Shown here piece after piece: positions 12,856 through 25,038 of a stretch of 64,000 nucleotides of DNA. The DNA lies in the NCBI GenBank assembly GCA_019722365.1, contig JADFUC010001736.1, positions 1 through 64,000 of the forward strand. Direction: 5' to 3'. The notes below the pieces were generated by a model. The model was not told the DNA's origin. It saw nothing but the letters and a program-made list of their open reading frames with translations, and did no database searches. This DNA is from Lithospermum erythrorhizon. Lineage: Eukaryota > Streptophyta > Magnoliopsida > Boraginales > Boraginaceae. The position numbers and the translations under genes were made by a program. Positions within the stretch are counted from its first letter, which is position 1; every line of letters begins with the position of its first letter.

Positions 12856-15800
12856 ATGTCTAGTATAACTGATGCCACGATCATGCACCATGTGATCATT
12901 GTATTGTTAACATTGTGGATGCTTGATTCATTTGGTTATTGTCATCCAGTTGCCTACTTTGTATCATTGATTTACCTCTATATGGTATGCATATTCACTT
13001 TTATTTTCTTCATATTTAATGTTTTAGTGATGTATTATTGGTATGTGATGTTGACTAATGTTTTGTGTTTGATGGGGTGTTTGAAAAGGTTCATGAGATT
13101 TATGTAATGAGGTTGAGAAGGAAGCTGCAGTATGAAGAGAAAAGAAATGCTAATCAAAGAAGGGTAATGATTCTTGATTTTTGTATTATCATTGTTCCAT
13201 TTTAACTGTCTTAGTAGTTCATTATATATATAGTTGTTGGAACTGTGTAAGTTTGATTTATGTCTCTTTTATGGAACTATTGGAATCTATTCACTAATTG
13301 TATTAATAAGAAAAGCAGAGCAAGTTTGAGTAATCTTTTTAATAATGATTACTAGTATTATATATGCACTTCAAACTGGCCCCAGTTGATTTTTTTTCTT
13401 CTTTTGTACCTGTGTATATTAGTCTCATGCATTCCTCCTTTACGCTTTTTTTTTATATTTCCTTTCTTTTTTTGGTATTGAGGAACTTGAGAGGGATGGA
13501 TATGCTTCTATCCTTTGTTTGTGTATATATGTATATAGCATTGTGAAGGACTCTTAATTTTACAGGTTCTTACAGATTCTGAATCAGTGAGGTGGTTAAA
13601 CAATGCAATAGAGAAAATATGGCCAATCTGTATGGAAGAGATCGTCTCACAGAAAATTTTGCTCCCTATTGTTCCATGGTTCTTGCAAAAGTATAAACCT
13701 TGGACCGTGGTAAGGGATATAATCCTGTTGGAAATTATGCCTTTTAGAGGTTTGTAGGCTGTGTTTGTCTTGTCTTTCATTTAGAATTACTGGAATCTGA
13801 CAAAAGCTTCTACTTTTGTGCTGCATTGTGCATATATAAAGTGCTATATCATAGTTACTAATTGAGGTCACAATTTGAACTATCACTGGCTTATCCGTTT
13901 TCGGTTTCCTTCGTCTCTTTATATTGATTGAAGTTAGCGTAATTTTTGTTTTCTGTGTACATGGAGAGGGAAGGATCAGTTCAGCAGTTATATTTGGGAA
14001 GATCCCCACCAACTTTCACTGAAATGAGGGTCCTTCGTGAACCTTCTGAAGATGACCATTTGGTATTTGTTCCTAACCAATGATAGTGTTCAGAATGATC
14101 ATGCTTACTTTATCATTCATACTTTTGTATCTTTTCCTGATATGAATCATATATATTACTGCAGGTGCTAGAGTTAGGAATGACCTTTCTAACTGCTGAT
14201 GATATGAGTGCATTACTTGCAATCAAGCTGAGGAAAAGACTAGGTTTAGGGATGTCAGCGAAGTTGCATTTGTTGGGCTTGCATATTGAAGGAAAGGTCC
14301 GTGCATCATGATGTTTCAATTTTTATATTTTCAACTTATTTTGTTATCTATGTGATTTTCTCTGGGGCAATTGGGCGAATCATCTTTGGAGTTTCTATAG
14401 AAGATTTATGGTTCAAGTCTGAGTGTCTGGCTCTTATGTGATATAGAATCTCGATTGAAACGCCGTGATATGGTGTGCTAGATGTCCTTTTTTTCTATCT
14501 ATATCCAATGGTTAGAACTCATTGCACGGCTGTGTACTGGTGGGTGCATTGGATTTAAAGATTGGGTCAAACAAAATGTAATCCCACTGAAAATGTTATG
14601 TTTGTACAGTATATAATATTGATGGACGCTTAAGGGACTTTATTTTGTATCATTTTTGTTACTCACATAGTACTTGAGGAATGCTGGAAACCACACCATT
14701 TAAAGTTTGAAACAAGATTTGTGAATAACATGCAAGCTATTATCTACCAATTGTCTAGAGTAGTATTTCTTGGTTGACCGTTTTCTAGCCTTAATATTAA
14801 TTTATCTATTCCTTTGGATAACGTGGCTCATTCTGTGTTTTGCTCAGGTGGGTTTTTCTTTTTATCTTCCGAAGTAAATTAGGTAGTGCCATAATAGAGT
14901 TTGCAGATTATCTAATTTGGAGAAGTGTCTTTAAGATGGAAAGTTCCAGTGTGATCTGTAAGAAGTTTTTCTTATGAAACTAGTGTTTTTAAGGTTGAGA
15001 AGATATATCAGACATCTTTGTATTCTGATATACTACTACTTTTTTAAATGAATTCACGAATCTTATATTCATACTTATTTTCAAATTGAAATTATTGATT
15101 TATTTTTCTTTGCTCTTTGAGATGTCCGTTGAATGCATACCATCACTTTATTGAAGCATGGTCCATGGATATGTATCCTCTGGCCTATATTTGCAGGAAA
15201 AAAATCAAATTGTTAGTTTGTTAAATTAATTTGAATGCTCCAATATTGAGTTATTTATTTTCGATGATTAGATGTTCGTTTTGGCTCTTAGTTGTACTCT
15301 TCTCCAGTTTATACAGCATATTTTAGATATTAGTTGGAGTAAAATTCATTCGCCAATGGCCATTACATAGATGCGTCTGAGGTTGCCATAGAACCACCTT
15401 ACTTTCAGATGACAGTGAAACCCCTATTTGCTCATGGTCTTGATGTCACTGAACTTCCTGGCATAGCTGGGTGGCTGGTTAGTCCATATATCTTCATAAG
15501 TTGTTGGAACCACTTTTTTCTCTCTGTTGCTTGTTCTCACTCGTGGACTGTATTTTCTTAGGATAAGCTCTTAGGGATTGCCTTTGAACAGACGCTTGTT
15601 GAGGTGAAGTTTCTTTCATATACATTATTTATTTTAGATCTCCAATAAGTTAACTTATCTAATGGACAGTCCGACTTTTTGTAGCCGAATATGCTGGTGG
15701 TTGACCTCGAGAAATTTGTAGCTCCTCAACAAGGTATATTTTTGTTACATTTTCTGTCCACTGTCGCCAACCTTATATAATATAGTTTGATGACCAGGAA

Positions 15801-18637
15801 TTCATTATTTAGCTTTTGGGAAAATTATGAAAATTGATTTCCATATATCAAACCATTGGGTTTGGATGTTTTTGTGTTGGTAACCCCTTCACTGGATCTT
15901 CTTTCTTTACATGTTAGAAAATTGGTTTTCTGTTGATGCAAAGGAGGCCATAGCTCACGCAACAGTGGAAGTTCTCGAAGCAGATGAATTGAAGGCATCA
16001 GATTCTAATGGTTGGTTCCTGGTACTGTAGTAATATATTATTGTTGATAATATGGTGAACTCTTGGAAGGCGACCTGAGTAACTTGAAATTACTGTTGCT
16101 TCTCAGGATTGGCTGATCCATATGTCAAAGGACAACTTGGTCCATATAGGTTTCGGACTAAAGTTCAAAAGAAAACACTTTCTCCAAAGTTTCATGAGGA
16201 ATTCAAGGTCCCTGTCTGTTCATGGGATAGCCCTGTCCTCAAAATTAGCGTTTGTGACAAAGATCGTATGGTTGATGATAAATTGGGGTTAGTTCATTTT
16301 CTTCGTTTATATTGCACAATGTTTGAAATATGTACACTTTGGTGCTTGATTAATGATTAGCAAGTCTGCTTATTCAAATGGTGAACAAAAGCATTTTAAA
16401 GAAAGGCCTCTCATGATGGTAATTTAGTTTAACCACTTTGGTATGAGGCGTCTAATGGTGACAAAGTGAGCGACATAACTCAATGTGGTTACCAGTTTGA
16501 AGTTTTGTCATTGCTCTCCTTTACCTCTCTCCTCAAATTGGTCTACTCATGACAATTAGTCATATGGGTCTCTTGTTTATCTTTGCCCAACGCTTTTTGA
16601 AGTTCTCCCTAACATATGTATTGCTGTTGTGATGATATATTGGATCATTACTTTTCTGGTTTGTGGATTTTATAGGGTATATCATACATCTCAAGGGTTT
16701 TTTATTGCTTTGATGTTTAGCTAAAAATTTAATGTCGAAAAAACCACACCATTGCTTGGTAGGCTGCGGTTTATAACCTCCGTAAGACTCTTGGTGTTTG
16801 AGCATCAGTAATATCCTTATTGGTCCTCATTAGACGCTATTTCAGGCTCTCCTTACTACTCAATTACTCAGAGTCATAGGGCAAGGTTTACTTCACATAA
16901 TTCTAACCTTATTGCTCTAAATCACTTTTGAATAGTAATCATGCAATTTTCAATTCTCGTTATTTTTTGCAGAAGTTGTTCCGTAAATGTGGATGAATTG
17001 AGGATGAATTAAGAAGGCATGACATGCATGTGGTTTGCCTCTCAGGCATCAAATTGATTATAACATCAACTGTTTGTTGAAGTCAAAGGCAATGGAAAGG
17101 TTTGTATGCCCTTTCGAGAGAGTCGCATGTGAAGATGCATCTCGCTAGTAAATAATTAACCATCTGCATTAGGCCCTGCCTCCGCTTATGTCTGCATATG
17201 TTAATTTAGTTCTCTACTCAATGAAATTGGCGCCATATGCCATGAACTTCACTCGGTTTTCTAATTACTCCTTCCACTCCAGTTTACCTAGGATATTTAT
17301 TTACTCCTTCCTCCGATATTAGCTAATTAACTTCGCTAGACTACTACCTCTAGTTGTCTTTCTCAAAGAAAAAGACATAAAAAATCTTCTAAGTAAAATG
17401 GGATGCAAATGTCGAATACTATATAAATTTATATGTGATTTAGTTAAATGTGCTGCTCCCATCTTATCTTGATAAAGCAAAACAGCATTCAACACCCTCT
17501 GTATTTTCTGTAACTTGCAAATGATAAAGCGTATGGTGAAACACTGTCTAAAATTTTATGGAAGGATTATTGTAATGATGTAGTTGTGGAATGAACATGC
17601 TCATCAGTTTTTCATTTAAACAGGAACCAGAGGAAGCATCAGATGAACAACCTTTGGAGAATGGCATTGACAATAAAAAAACTTCAAGCGTAAAGAAATT
17701 AATTTCAATCAGAACTGAGAAATCGCACAGGGTGCAAGATAGATTCGAACCAATAGTTATCGAAGGTCAAGAAGGGACAGGTATTTGGGTTCATCAACCT
17801 GGGAGTGAAGTTGCACAGATATGGGAGCCAAGGAAAGGAAGGAACCGTGTTGGTAGCCAGATCCATCGTGAAAGTGGTGATGGGAGTTTTAAATCAGCAG
17901 GATCGGGATCTGGTCGGATTGAAGGAAGCATCAGTGATGATAATGACGGGGATGCTGGTAAATCCCATTCAAGAAATGCATTTCGGAGAGGCTTGAATAA
18001 GATTAGTTCAGTGTTCCATAGGAGTCCAAGAGGTGATGATAAATCCTTCTTGATTGGAGATTCAATTCCCTCTCCGCATGCTAACCTTAAGTCTGTGAAT
18101 ACCAAGGACATTTCTATTAAATATGTTGTGGGGGACCAGGTTCCGACTCCATCTTCTACGAAGTCCACAGAAGCAGATAGAAAAGAGAGTTCGGGGGGAA
18201 TCAGTGTGGAGAGCCCCCGTACACGGGAGAGCATGAAAGGTATTGCCAAGGTCCTAATGAAACAAGCTGGAAAAGTGCTAAGCAGGAACTCTCGACATGC
18301 TAAAGCAGAATCAGAACCATTGTTCACCGAGAGAGACTCACCAGCTGATGTCTCCGATTCAAATGATGCCGAATCTCTCATTTCATCAGTAGACAATCCA
18401 TGGTTACATAGTGACTCTTTCAAGTCCAGAGAAGACGTACATTATATTGTACCAGGGGACGACATTAATCATTCTACCGAGGTAATGGGAAAAGAAAATA
18501 CAAAATTAGAAAATGCATACCAACCTCCATCTGATTTACCTAAACAAACCGTCGAATCTGGTGAGATGCCTGTGCTTACCAATGCAACCAAGGAAAAATC
18601 TGATCCAACTCCCCGAGGTAAAAATCTATTGGTGTAA
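12856..18637 (+). pseudogene. NTMC2T6.1: NTMC2T6-like SMP/C2-domain membrane protein, frameshifted copy
   Basis: Closely resembles Arabidopsis At1g53590, a protein with an N-terminal membrane anchor, an SMP lipid-transfer domain and one C2 domain, expected at membrane contact sites. Exons: 12856-12984 (hydrophobic anchor), 13089-13163, 13566-13709, 13967-14062, 14165-14296, 15327-15477, 15562-15603, 15685-15733, about 15916-16010, 16107-16287 (C2, with LADPYVKGQLG), about 16973 onward, and a final 17624-18637 with an intact low-complexity tail (FEPIVIEGQEGTGIWV, IWEPRKGRNR). The first five exons join in frame. Exon 6 reads ILVGVKFIRQWP in one frame and EPPYFQMTVKP in another; its 151-nt length leaves one base too many. 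The exon from 16973 starts SCSVNVDELR, then needs a one-base correction, contains a 4-bp tandem duplication (catgcatg) and later stops. This indicates a decaying copy, though assembly error cannot be excluded. Confidence 0.85.
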
Positions 18638-19004
18638 ACTTTATCGTACTGCACTTCGAAGGGAGCTTATAAATGATCTTGGGGCTCCTGTACCTACATG
18701 AACAGACCGATTTCACGACGATTTGTGTAGGGTTGATCGAGGATATCACCCACATCCATTCTTCAGTGCATTTGTACGTCTTTTTCCCCCTTACGTGAAA
18801 TTTTGCCAGAACAGTTTGTTCAGAAAATTTTCTAGCAAGTTGATATGTAGACCAGAAAAGATTTACGAACTGTTCAATAGTATCGCTACTATATTTATCT
18901 CATTGTAGAAATTCCATGTATTTAGATATTCATAAACAATTTTTGTACTTTATAATCTTACAAGTACACTTACATTTCTTCTCCTATTCAGAATCCATGG
19001 CCGT

Positions 19005-19165
19005 ACATGACTTCATAGCCTAGTGGCATTCATCCTACGCCTCCAATCAAGAGATCCTGGTTCGAGCCTCAGTGAAAATATATTTCACATTCTCTAAGCG
19101 TAATAGTTAACGATTTGTAATGTTTGTAATAAGTTTTGTAAATCTTCTATCATAAAAACAATTTT
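19005..19165 (+). mobile_element. tRNA-derived SINE-like element
   Basis: Box A-like TAGCCTAGTGG at 19016-19026 and box B GGTTCGAGCC at 19059-19068 have the spacing of an internal RNA polymerase III promoter. A short AT-rich tail of about 90 bp follows. It lacks a foldable tRNA acceptor stem, so it is not a tRNA gene. It lies just after the 3' end of the C2 gene and before the MULE. Confidence 0.5.
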
Positions 19166-19234
19166 TCAAAAAATGAAGACAATGGTCAGCCTGGAAGTAC
19201 AATCACAAACCCACATTATTTTTGTTTTAAGTTT

Positions 19235-19350
19235 GGGCTTAATTTCTTTTTGCCCCCTAAACTATCGCGTTAGTTTCAAATTGCCCCCTAATACTATTAT
19301 GATTGCAAATTGCCCCCTATACTACACTTTGTTTCAAATTTAGCACCACG
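19235..19350 (+). repeat. left TIR of the MULE
   Basis: Contains three copies of a 'ttgcccccta' motif spaced about 30 bases apart. The arrangement is mirrored in the right TIR. Confidence 0.85.
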
Positions 19351-19554
19351 AATCACATTTTAATTAAAAACTATTTGACGATTTAAAGGGTATAATGATC
19401 AGTTCATATCTTTTAAACACGCTAATTAAGTTAAGCTTCCTACTTAACAAATGATTTAACACACTTCAAATTATTTGCTTTTTCCCTCTTCTTTGTCAAA
19501 GAACATCACTTGATCCATAAACAAAAGAAGCTGAGAAAAAAAAATCATCAACAA

Positions 19555-22500
19555 TGGCGCCTAAAAAATCAAAGCAACACTTCCAAAATATAAAAGAACC
19601 TGTTAATCGATTTTGGAGGGAGGATAGAGGAGACTTTTGATTTCTGAATTACTTTCGATTAAGTAATTTTGATTTGTACAGTGCTAAAATTATTTGTGTA
19701 GTATGTTATAACATACATTTGATCAATTCGTTACTATGGTTTATTCTTACGTACATGCATTAATTTTCTCTTCTTTTTACAGGTTTGGAAAAGGATTTGT
19801 TCACATTAAAAATCCATGGAGGTGGTAAGTTTAGGCGGTATATGCGTAAACGGGTGTATGTTGGTGGGTGGGTAAGATTTGACTGACTTCTGAAGTGTGG
19901 GCGACGTAGGCATGTTGTGTAGAATTTCTGGGCAATTAGGACTAAAAGGATTGTGTTTTTATTATTGGAGGAAACCGATGAGTTCTTTAGAGGAGGGGTT
20001 AGTTCATCTTAAGACTGACTTAGATATAGCAAAAATGGTTGAATGGGTTAAGGTTGTTAGAGAAATAGAAATTTATGTAACCCACCCGAGTCATGCTTAT
20101 GTTAAGAGTACACTAATTGGAGAAATGTATGATGCTGTTAGAAAGTTGTGGCCTAAAGCTATGTTAAGTAGTGATGACTAATTTAATTAGTGAGAGTATG
20201 ATAGACAGACAAAGGGTAAGGCACCCTATTAGAGTGGCATGTGGTGGTGATGAACATGAAATAGGAGAGAGTAGTATGTGTGGTGATGAGTGAAATGGTA
20301 TATGGTGATACTAGAGTGGCGGTGATGACTACTTTGATCTGATGTGACTATCTTGGATGATGATTTGGGTGGTGAGTGATAATGTGATGGAGGATGGTCA
20401 CTAATGTAGTGGTGTGATGATGATAATATTAATAATTGTGAAATTTAGGGATGTTGGTGTATGGAGTTCCATTGTTGATTGTTAATGGCAGGCTGACTTA
20501 ATGCGTGACTTTTCTTAGACATGAAATATTTGATGAAGATTAGCAGGTTTCAGGAGCAATGATGGAATGATGAGGAAGTATTATGTTACATGAGTGAAGG
20601 GGAGGCCTATGATGATCTCGGTCCAGTGTTGAATGACGTGGACTGTCTTGAAGTTTTTCCCGATCAACTAAATGAGTTAAGTGAAGAAGAAGATGATGGG
20701 AAGGAATGTACGAGTGCAATAAAGAAAAGTACCTCTAGTGAATTCAATAAGTGCCACTGATAAACCCCAATTATAATGCCGTTAATATGGTGTTCGGAGT
20801 ACGAATTGATTCGAGGATCTAATAAGGGCATATACGTTGAAAAAATAGCCTCCCAGGGGTCGTAAAAATGATAAGTAAAGAGACTCAGCGTTGGGGTATA
20901 GTTGAGGCTGCAACTTTAGCGTATTTGTTCGAGAGTTGGAAAATTAAAACAATTTGTCTATCAAGACAATGGTTGAAAACATGTGTGGGGAGTCATAAAA
21001 ATGAGAATATTTAAATAGTAAGCTAAAACATATGTGAATAAGATAAGGAGAGAGCCCAGAAAAACACTCAAAAGCTTCATTGGGGATGTATTTGATGATT
21101 ACCATATAGAGATAACTAAAAGCATGGCTTGGAGGGCTATCAAAGCGGTGATATTTGTTATTTGGGAATGAGAAGCAACGGTTTATAGTTTGTGGAGTTG
21201 CAAAAAAGATAGAGTGCTGAGAGATTAATGCCAGCATCAGCAGGTCTGTCAAAATTAATAGAGGCAAAGTTTGAGGAGATTTAAAATGGAAGTTTTTCGA
21301 CGAGTGTAGGAGATTTCTATCGTCGACGGTTGTTTTTGAAGGTGCATTCAAAGGGGAAGATATTAATTTGTAGGTGTTGATCACAGGACAATGACATATA
21401 TCTCATTGCTTAGGCGATAGTTGAGGTGGAGAATCTGAACTCTTGGGACATTTCAAGCCACAACTGTGGGGAGAGTTTGCAAAATGGATGAAGAACCCGG
21501 TCTTGGATACTAATGACAAATCAATAAAGACAATTTGCCTATACTTTCTAAACACCTACTAATATCTTGTAAATCTCATACTTGAGGGACTAGAAAATGT
21601 GCAATCAAAGAATGAACTACATAAGACACAGTTGTGTGAAGCACCTACATGCTAATTGGGCAAAAGTTCTCAGGAAATGCATTTGGGGAATTTGATGGGG
21701 TAGAACTGCCAATGTCCCCATCATGAATCGCAATGGAAAAAGTGAAAGCGGGTTCCACAATGATGTTTATGGGCATTAGAGAGATTGATAGAAAAAAGTG
21801 GAATGAAAATTTGTGCATTCCGTTCTCAGTCAAACTGCCCACAGCTTATTTAATGAACAAGGCGGAGGCGTTCAACATTTTGCCAATTGCTGAGATAACC
21901 TATTATAACAATGTTGAACACCATTTATCACACAATTATATTTCAGAATCCCGAGAAAGAAAGAAAGGGGAAAGAAAGGTAAAGTGTAAAGGGATTTAGT
22001 TTGTCAAGGTAAGGCCGTTGTTGGTTCTTGGGAAAAGGCAAATGAATTTATAACGGATCCTCAAGCCCAAGGTATGAAGTGAGTTCTACACGACATTGTT
22101 TTGTTGTTGACATTGAGAAGAGTACATGCTTGTTGATGGATATACTGGATATATGCGTATAAATATAAATCCATAATTAGGGATGTAAAGTGCATACATT
22201 ATTAAGCAAAACATATTTACAATATGAATAAACAAGTACTTACATTGCGGCGGAGTAAATTCTACTAAGTTCCACATGACTTCAAATTTCACAACCCGAT
22301 AAGCAACCCGTTAAGTATTAAGCGGCTGAGTTAACTCTATTAATTCGTTAAGACACTAATGAGTTGCTAATGAGTTGAACTATTTGGTAAGCAATTTATT
22401 AGTAATGAGTCATCAATAATCTTTTGAGTTTATTTGATAAATACTATACTCGAATTCAATTAAATAACTATTTAATTGATTCTATTTCATTCAATAGATA

Positions 22501-23250
22501 TTCTACATAAAATGTAGAACCCTTGTAATTGAAATACATTTCTCAATTATCTGATTCTCTTTAATTTCCTTTTGAAATATAACTCAGCGTCACTGTATAT
22601 GTTTGTGACCTTCTAGGCTCGGATAATAGTAAGTTTATAATAATAATAATTGACCAATTACTATTGTATAACGATTAATAGTAAGATCTAGCATTGTCCA
22701 TAACCCCTTAAATTATCATGAGAACCCACACTAGTAATATACAATTACTAAGTTGAACACTAAGTTTGATAATGCAATTTCAAGCTAGTAATTTGTTACA
22801 CAATTGTCATAGCGAGGCATAATAAATGGAATCATTCTCAATTGATTTCCAACTTACTTATGTGAATTGTAGTAAGTTAAGGAGGGATACCATGGTCGGT
22901 TTATGCAGCGGTTTGTGTGTTCCGCTCATTAAACAAGGATCCCAAGAAATATGTGCATCAGGCCTATCTCAAGACTACCTTCTTGGAAGTATACAGTCAT
23001 ACTTTGGAACCTCTAAATGAATTAAAACAATGTGGACCAAAAGCACATTCTTCCACCAAACACTTGCGGAGTGCTTGCAGGGGCCCAAGTGATCTCGGAG
23101 GAGCTAGATCCCAGCTGAGCTAGAGAAAGAAAAAAAAACAAGCTGCTGAGAAGGCAAAGAAAACAAGAGTTACTTGAAAAGATTTTTTCAAGGCTCACGA
23201 CAAATTTATACATTGCAAAATCATGGCCAGTTGGACATAATGCGGGGGCT
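19555..23250 (+). pseudogene. MuDR-type MULE transposase, decayed
   Basis: Fragments occur in the order of a plant MuDR transposase. An N-terminal domain begins near 19783 (FTLKIHGGGKFRRYM, YVGGWVRFD). An open segment at 19897-20181 includes LEEGLVHLKTDLDIAKMV and IEIYVTHPSHAY. An acidic linker lies near 20690. A DNA-binding-like region near 21020-21160 has PRKTLKSFIGDVFDDYH and SMAWRAIKAV. A SWIM-like Cys region near 22100-22140 (VVDIEKSTC) is interrupted by the nested LTR and resumes near 22880. The C-terminus has KDPKKYVHQAYLK and FLEVYSHTLEPLN (about 22925-23020), then a basic stretch and a CCHC-like remnant near 23205. Many stops and frameshifts show it is inactive. A short upstream open segment at 19555 (MAPKKSKQH) may be the original first exon. 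Confidence 0.8.
22150..22850 (-). mobile_element. LTR (probably solo) nested in the MULE transposase
   Basis: About 700 bp of AT-rich sequence separates two parts of the transposase C-terminal domain that should be contiguous. It contains 'gtttgtgaccttctaggctc' and the block 'cttacattgc'. It aligns in several places with the block at 63.28-64.0 kb (for example 'gcatacattattaagcaaaa' versus 'aatgtatattaatctaaaac', and the 'taatgagttgctaatgagtt' region). Strand and exact ends are tentative. Confidence 0.55.
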
Positions 23251-23916
23251 TTGTCCTAGGAGAGTCGATGGTGGGCGTGCTAACCTAACTTCCAACCCAA
23301 CCTAGAGCTTCAATCCAATACAGCTGCTAATGTAGCCTGTAACAACAACACCAAAGCTGTTTCAATTAAATTAGAAGAAGATCCTCTAAGAAAAAGTAGA
23401 TCTAGATTAGATCTTAGTTACTTGTTTACTCACCCCATCCTGTTGACCCATTTTGCTGTTTTTGTGTCCTTTAATAGGCCCCTTAAATATTGAATACTTT
23501 GTGGTTGGTGAGACTTTTGATGACTATTTATTATGTCAATTAGTGACTAGTTGGTATCCCACTAATTGGATGGAATATTATGTCCTTTTCTTATGGTTCT
23601 TTGCTGGAATCTTATCTTATCTTATGTGTGTTCCATTTTTTTGTTTCTTTGTTTAATACAAGCAATCAATGACATGTTTGTCTGATAATAAACAACAATA
23701 TATAAAATTTCACGTATCTGAAAAAAGTAAGAAGAATGGCAGGACACCTAGGATACCAGCAATGATAAACTTCATTGCCATTGAAAAGCGATTACATTGC
23801 AAAATGCAGGACAACTAACTTGAAGAAATCTAAAATCTACAAACTGCGGTGTTCATTAACACACTTAGTACATTGCAAGTACAATCATCCCCACCTAACA
23901 TCCAAAGCTAAGAGCA

Positions 23917-24186
23917 CTATAATGAAAATAGAAACTTCAAACTGACCAAGATTGACACTTTTTTCACTTTCTTCAATTTCTCAGTCAAAATAGACCTAAC
24001 TAGCGGAGAAATTGGGTCATCAAGCCACTCCCAAAATCCACATCCACCAACTCGATCTGAACACCTCACAAATCTTCTTCCGGGGTTCTTCTCGGTGAAA
24101 CTAACCCACTCCATAGCAAATCTGCCACACCAACATCTTATGTTTGATTCGTGGGGCCCCATTAGATAGTCAGAGAATTTTTCCAA
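23917..24186 (-). CDS. small zf-GRF zinc-finger protein carried by the MULE
   Basis: An open frame of 89 codons starts at 24186. It contains the whole GRF-type zinc finger: CWCG at residues 18-21, then NPGRRFVRC and CGFWEWLDD, giving the pattern C-x-C-G...NPGRRFxxC...CxFxxWxD. A basic stretch (TEKLKKVKKV) follows. The frame may continue through a splice donor near 23946, as relatives often carry a coiled coil and a membrane segment after the finger, but I could not follow a second exon. Such fingers are thought to bind nucleic acid in other proteins; the function here is unknown. It lies about 175 bp inside the right TIR and points toward the transposase, the arrangement of mudrB relative to mudrA in maize MuDR. 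It has no frameshift although the transposase is decayed. Confidence 0.75.
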   Translation of the reverse strand: MEKFSDYLMGPHESNIRCWCGRFAMEWVSFTEKNPGRRFVRCSDRVGGCGFWEWLDDPISPLVRSILTEKLKKVKKVSILVSLKFLFSL

Positions 24187-24361
24187 GGTGAATTAAAAGT
24201 TGGGAGGGCTATGAAGAGATGAAGATTTGCCATTTATAATGTAATTTTCACCCAAAGTTAACTAAGGCTAGTGAAAAGACATTAGACATAGATGCCCTCG
24301 AGTTAATCTTCAATTTGGTTTAAGCGATGTATTGAAATGAAATCTGGTTTTTTAGAAAATG

Positions 24362-24475
24362 TGATTTGAGGGGCAATTTGAAACAAAGTGTAGTATAAGG
24401 GGCAATTTGATATAATAGTATTAGGGGCAATTTGAAACTAATCATTGGTTTGGGGGCAAAATAAATTAAACGCAA
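24362..24475 (-). repeat. right TIR of the MULE
   Basis: Inverted counterpart of the left TIR, with 'ggggcaatttga' repeats on the plus strand. Confidence 0.85.
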
Positions 24476-25038
24476 GGAAGTTTAATACTGTTAGCGTTAC
24501 ATGAGAAAATTGATGTGCTCTGCAACTAATACGGTTATATTTAAAATTATATATTGGGATCACAGGGTTTCAATTTCAGTCGAATTTTCAAATCAATTCA
24601 AAGTCACCCTTATACTTTCGATTTATTTGAATCTTTTTTTTCTAATCTATTCAGATATTTGGACACAATTTTTTGACTAGTTTATATGAATATGTTGGTT
24701 CTATTTTGAATTCAATGAGTTTTCTAATTTTGGTTTTGAGTGGACTCTCGACTAGATACTTGGCCATGAAAAGAGGGGCAACACTATACCATGCAGTTAG
24801 TAACTTTTTTAGTAAAATGTTTTGCATAATGAAAACTTCCTAATTCATCTTTACGAATAGGGGAGAGCGAAATAATTAGATTTCGTACAGCAAATACAAC
24901 TATTTACAGGGTGTGTAAAGCCATAAAAACCTGAACTGTTATACACATAGAGCAAAATTACCAACTAAACTACAATTTGACAAACCAAAATTCCCCCCTA
25001 AATTGCATTGCTGTAATCGATTTTTCAAGAGTTTATTG

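Larger units (their letters stand above)
19235..24475 (+). mobile_element. Mutator-like element (MULE) with transposase remnant and zf-GRF ORF
   Basis: About 5.2 kb bounded by terminal inverted repeats: 19235-19350, and 24362-24475 read on the minus strand. Both arms run 'ttaattt.ttttgccccc', then 'tttcaaattgcccc', 'taatactattat' and 'ctatactacactttgtttca', so the match extends beyond 100 bp. Inside are a decayed MuDR-type transposase on the plus strand, a nested LTR (about 22150-22850) and a separate zf-GRF ORF on the minus strand near the right TIR. The hexamer AAGTTT flanks both ends (19229-19234, 24478-24483) and may be what is left of the target-site duplication. Outer ends are uncertain by a few bases. 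Confidence 0.88.

Noticed and set aside
13647..14012. 121-codon minus-strand open frame
   Set aside because: It overlaps two real exons and an intron of the C2 gene on the other strand and has no recognisable domain.
17794..18423. 209-codon open frame on the minus strand opposite the last exon of the C2 gene
   Set aside because: It mirrors the conserved tail of the NTMC2T6-like protein on the other strand; no similarity of its own.
19005..19165. tRNA gene
   Set aside because: Boxes A and B are present but the arms do not fold into a tRNA; a SINE-like origin fits better.
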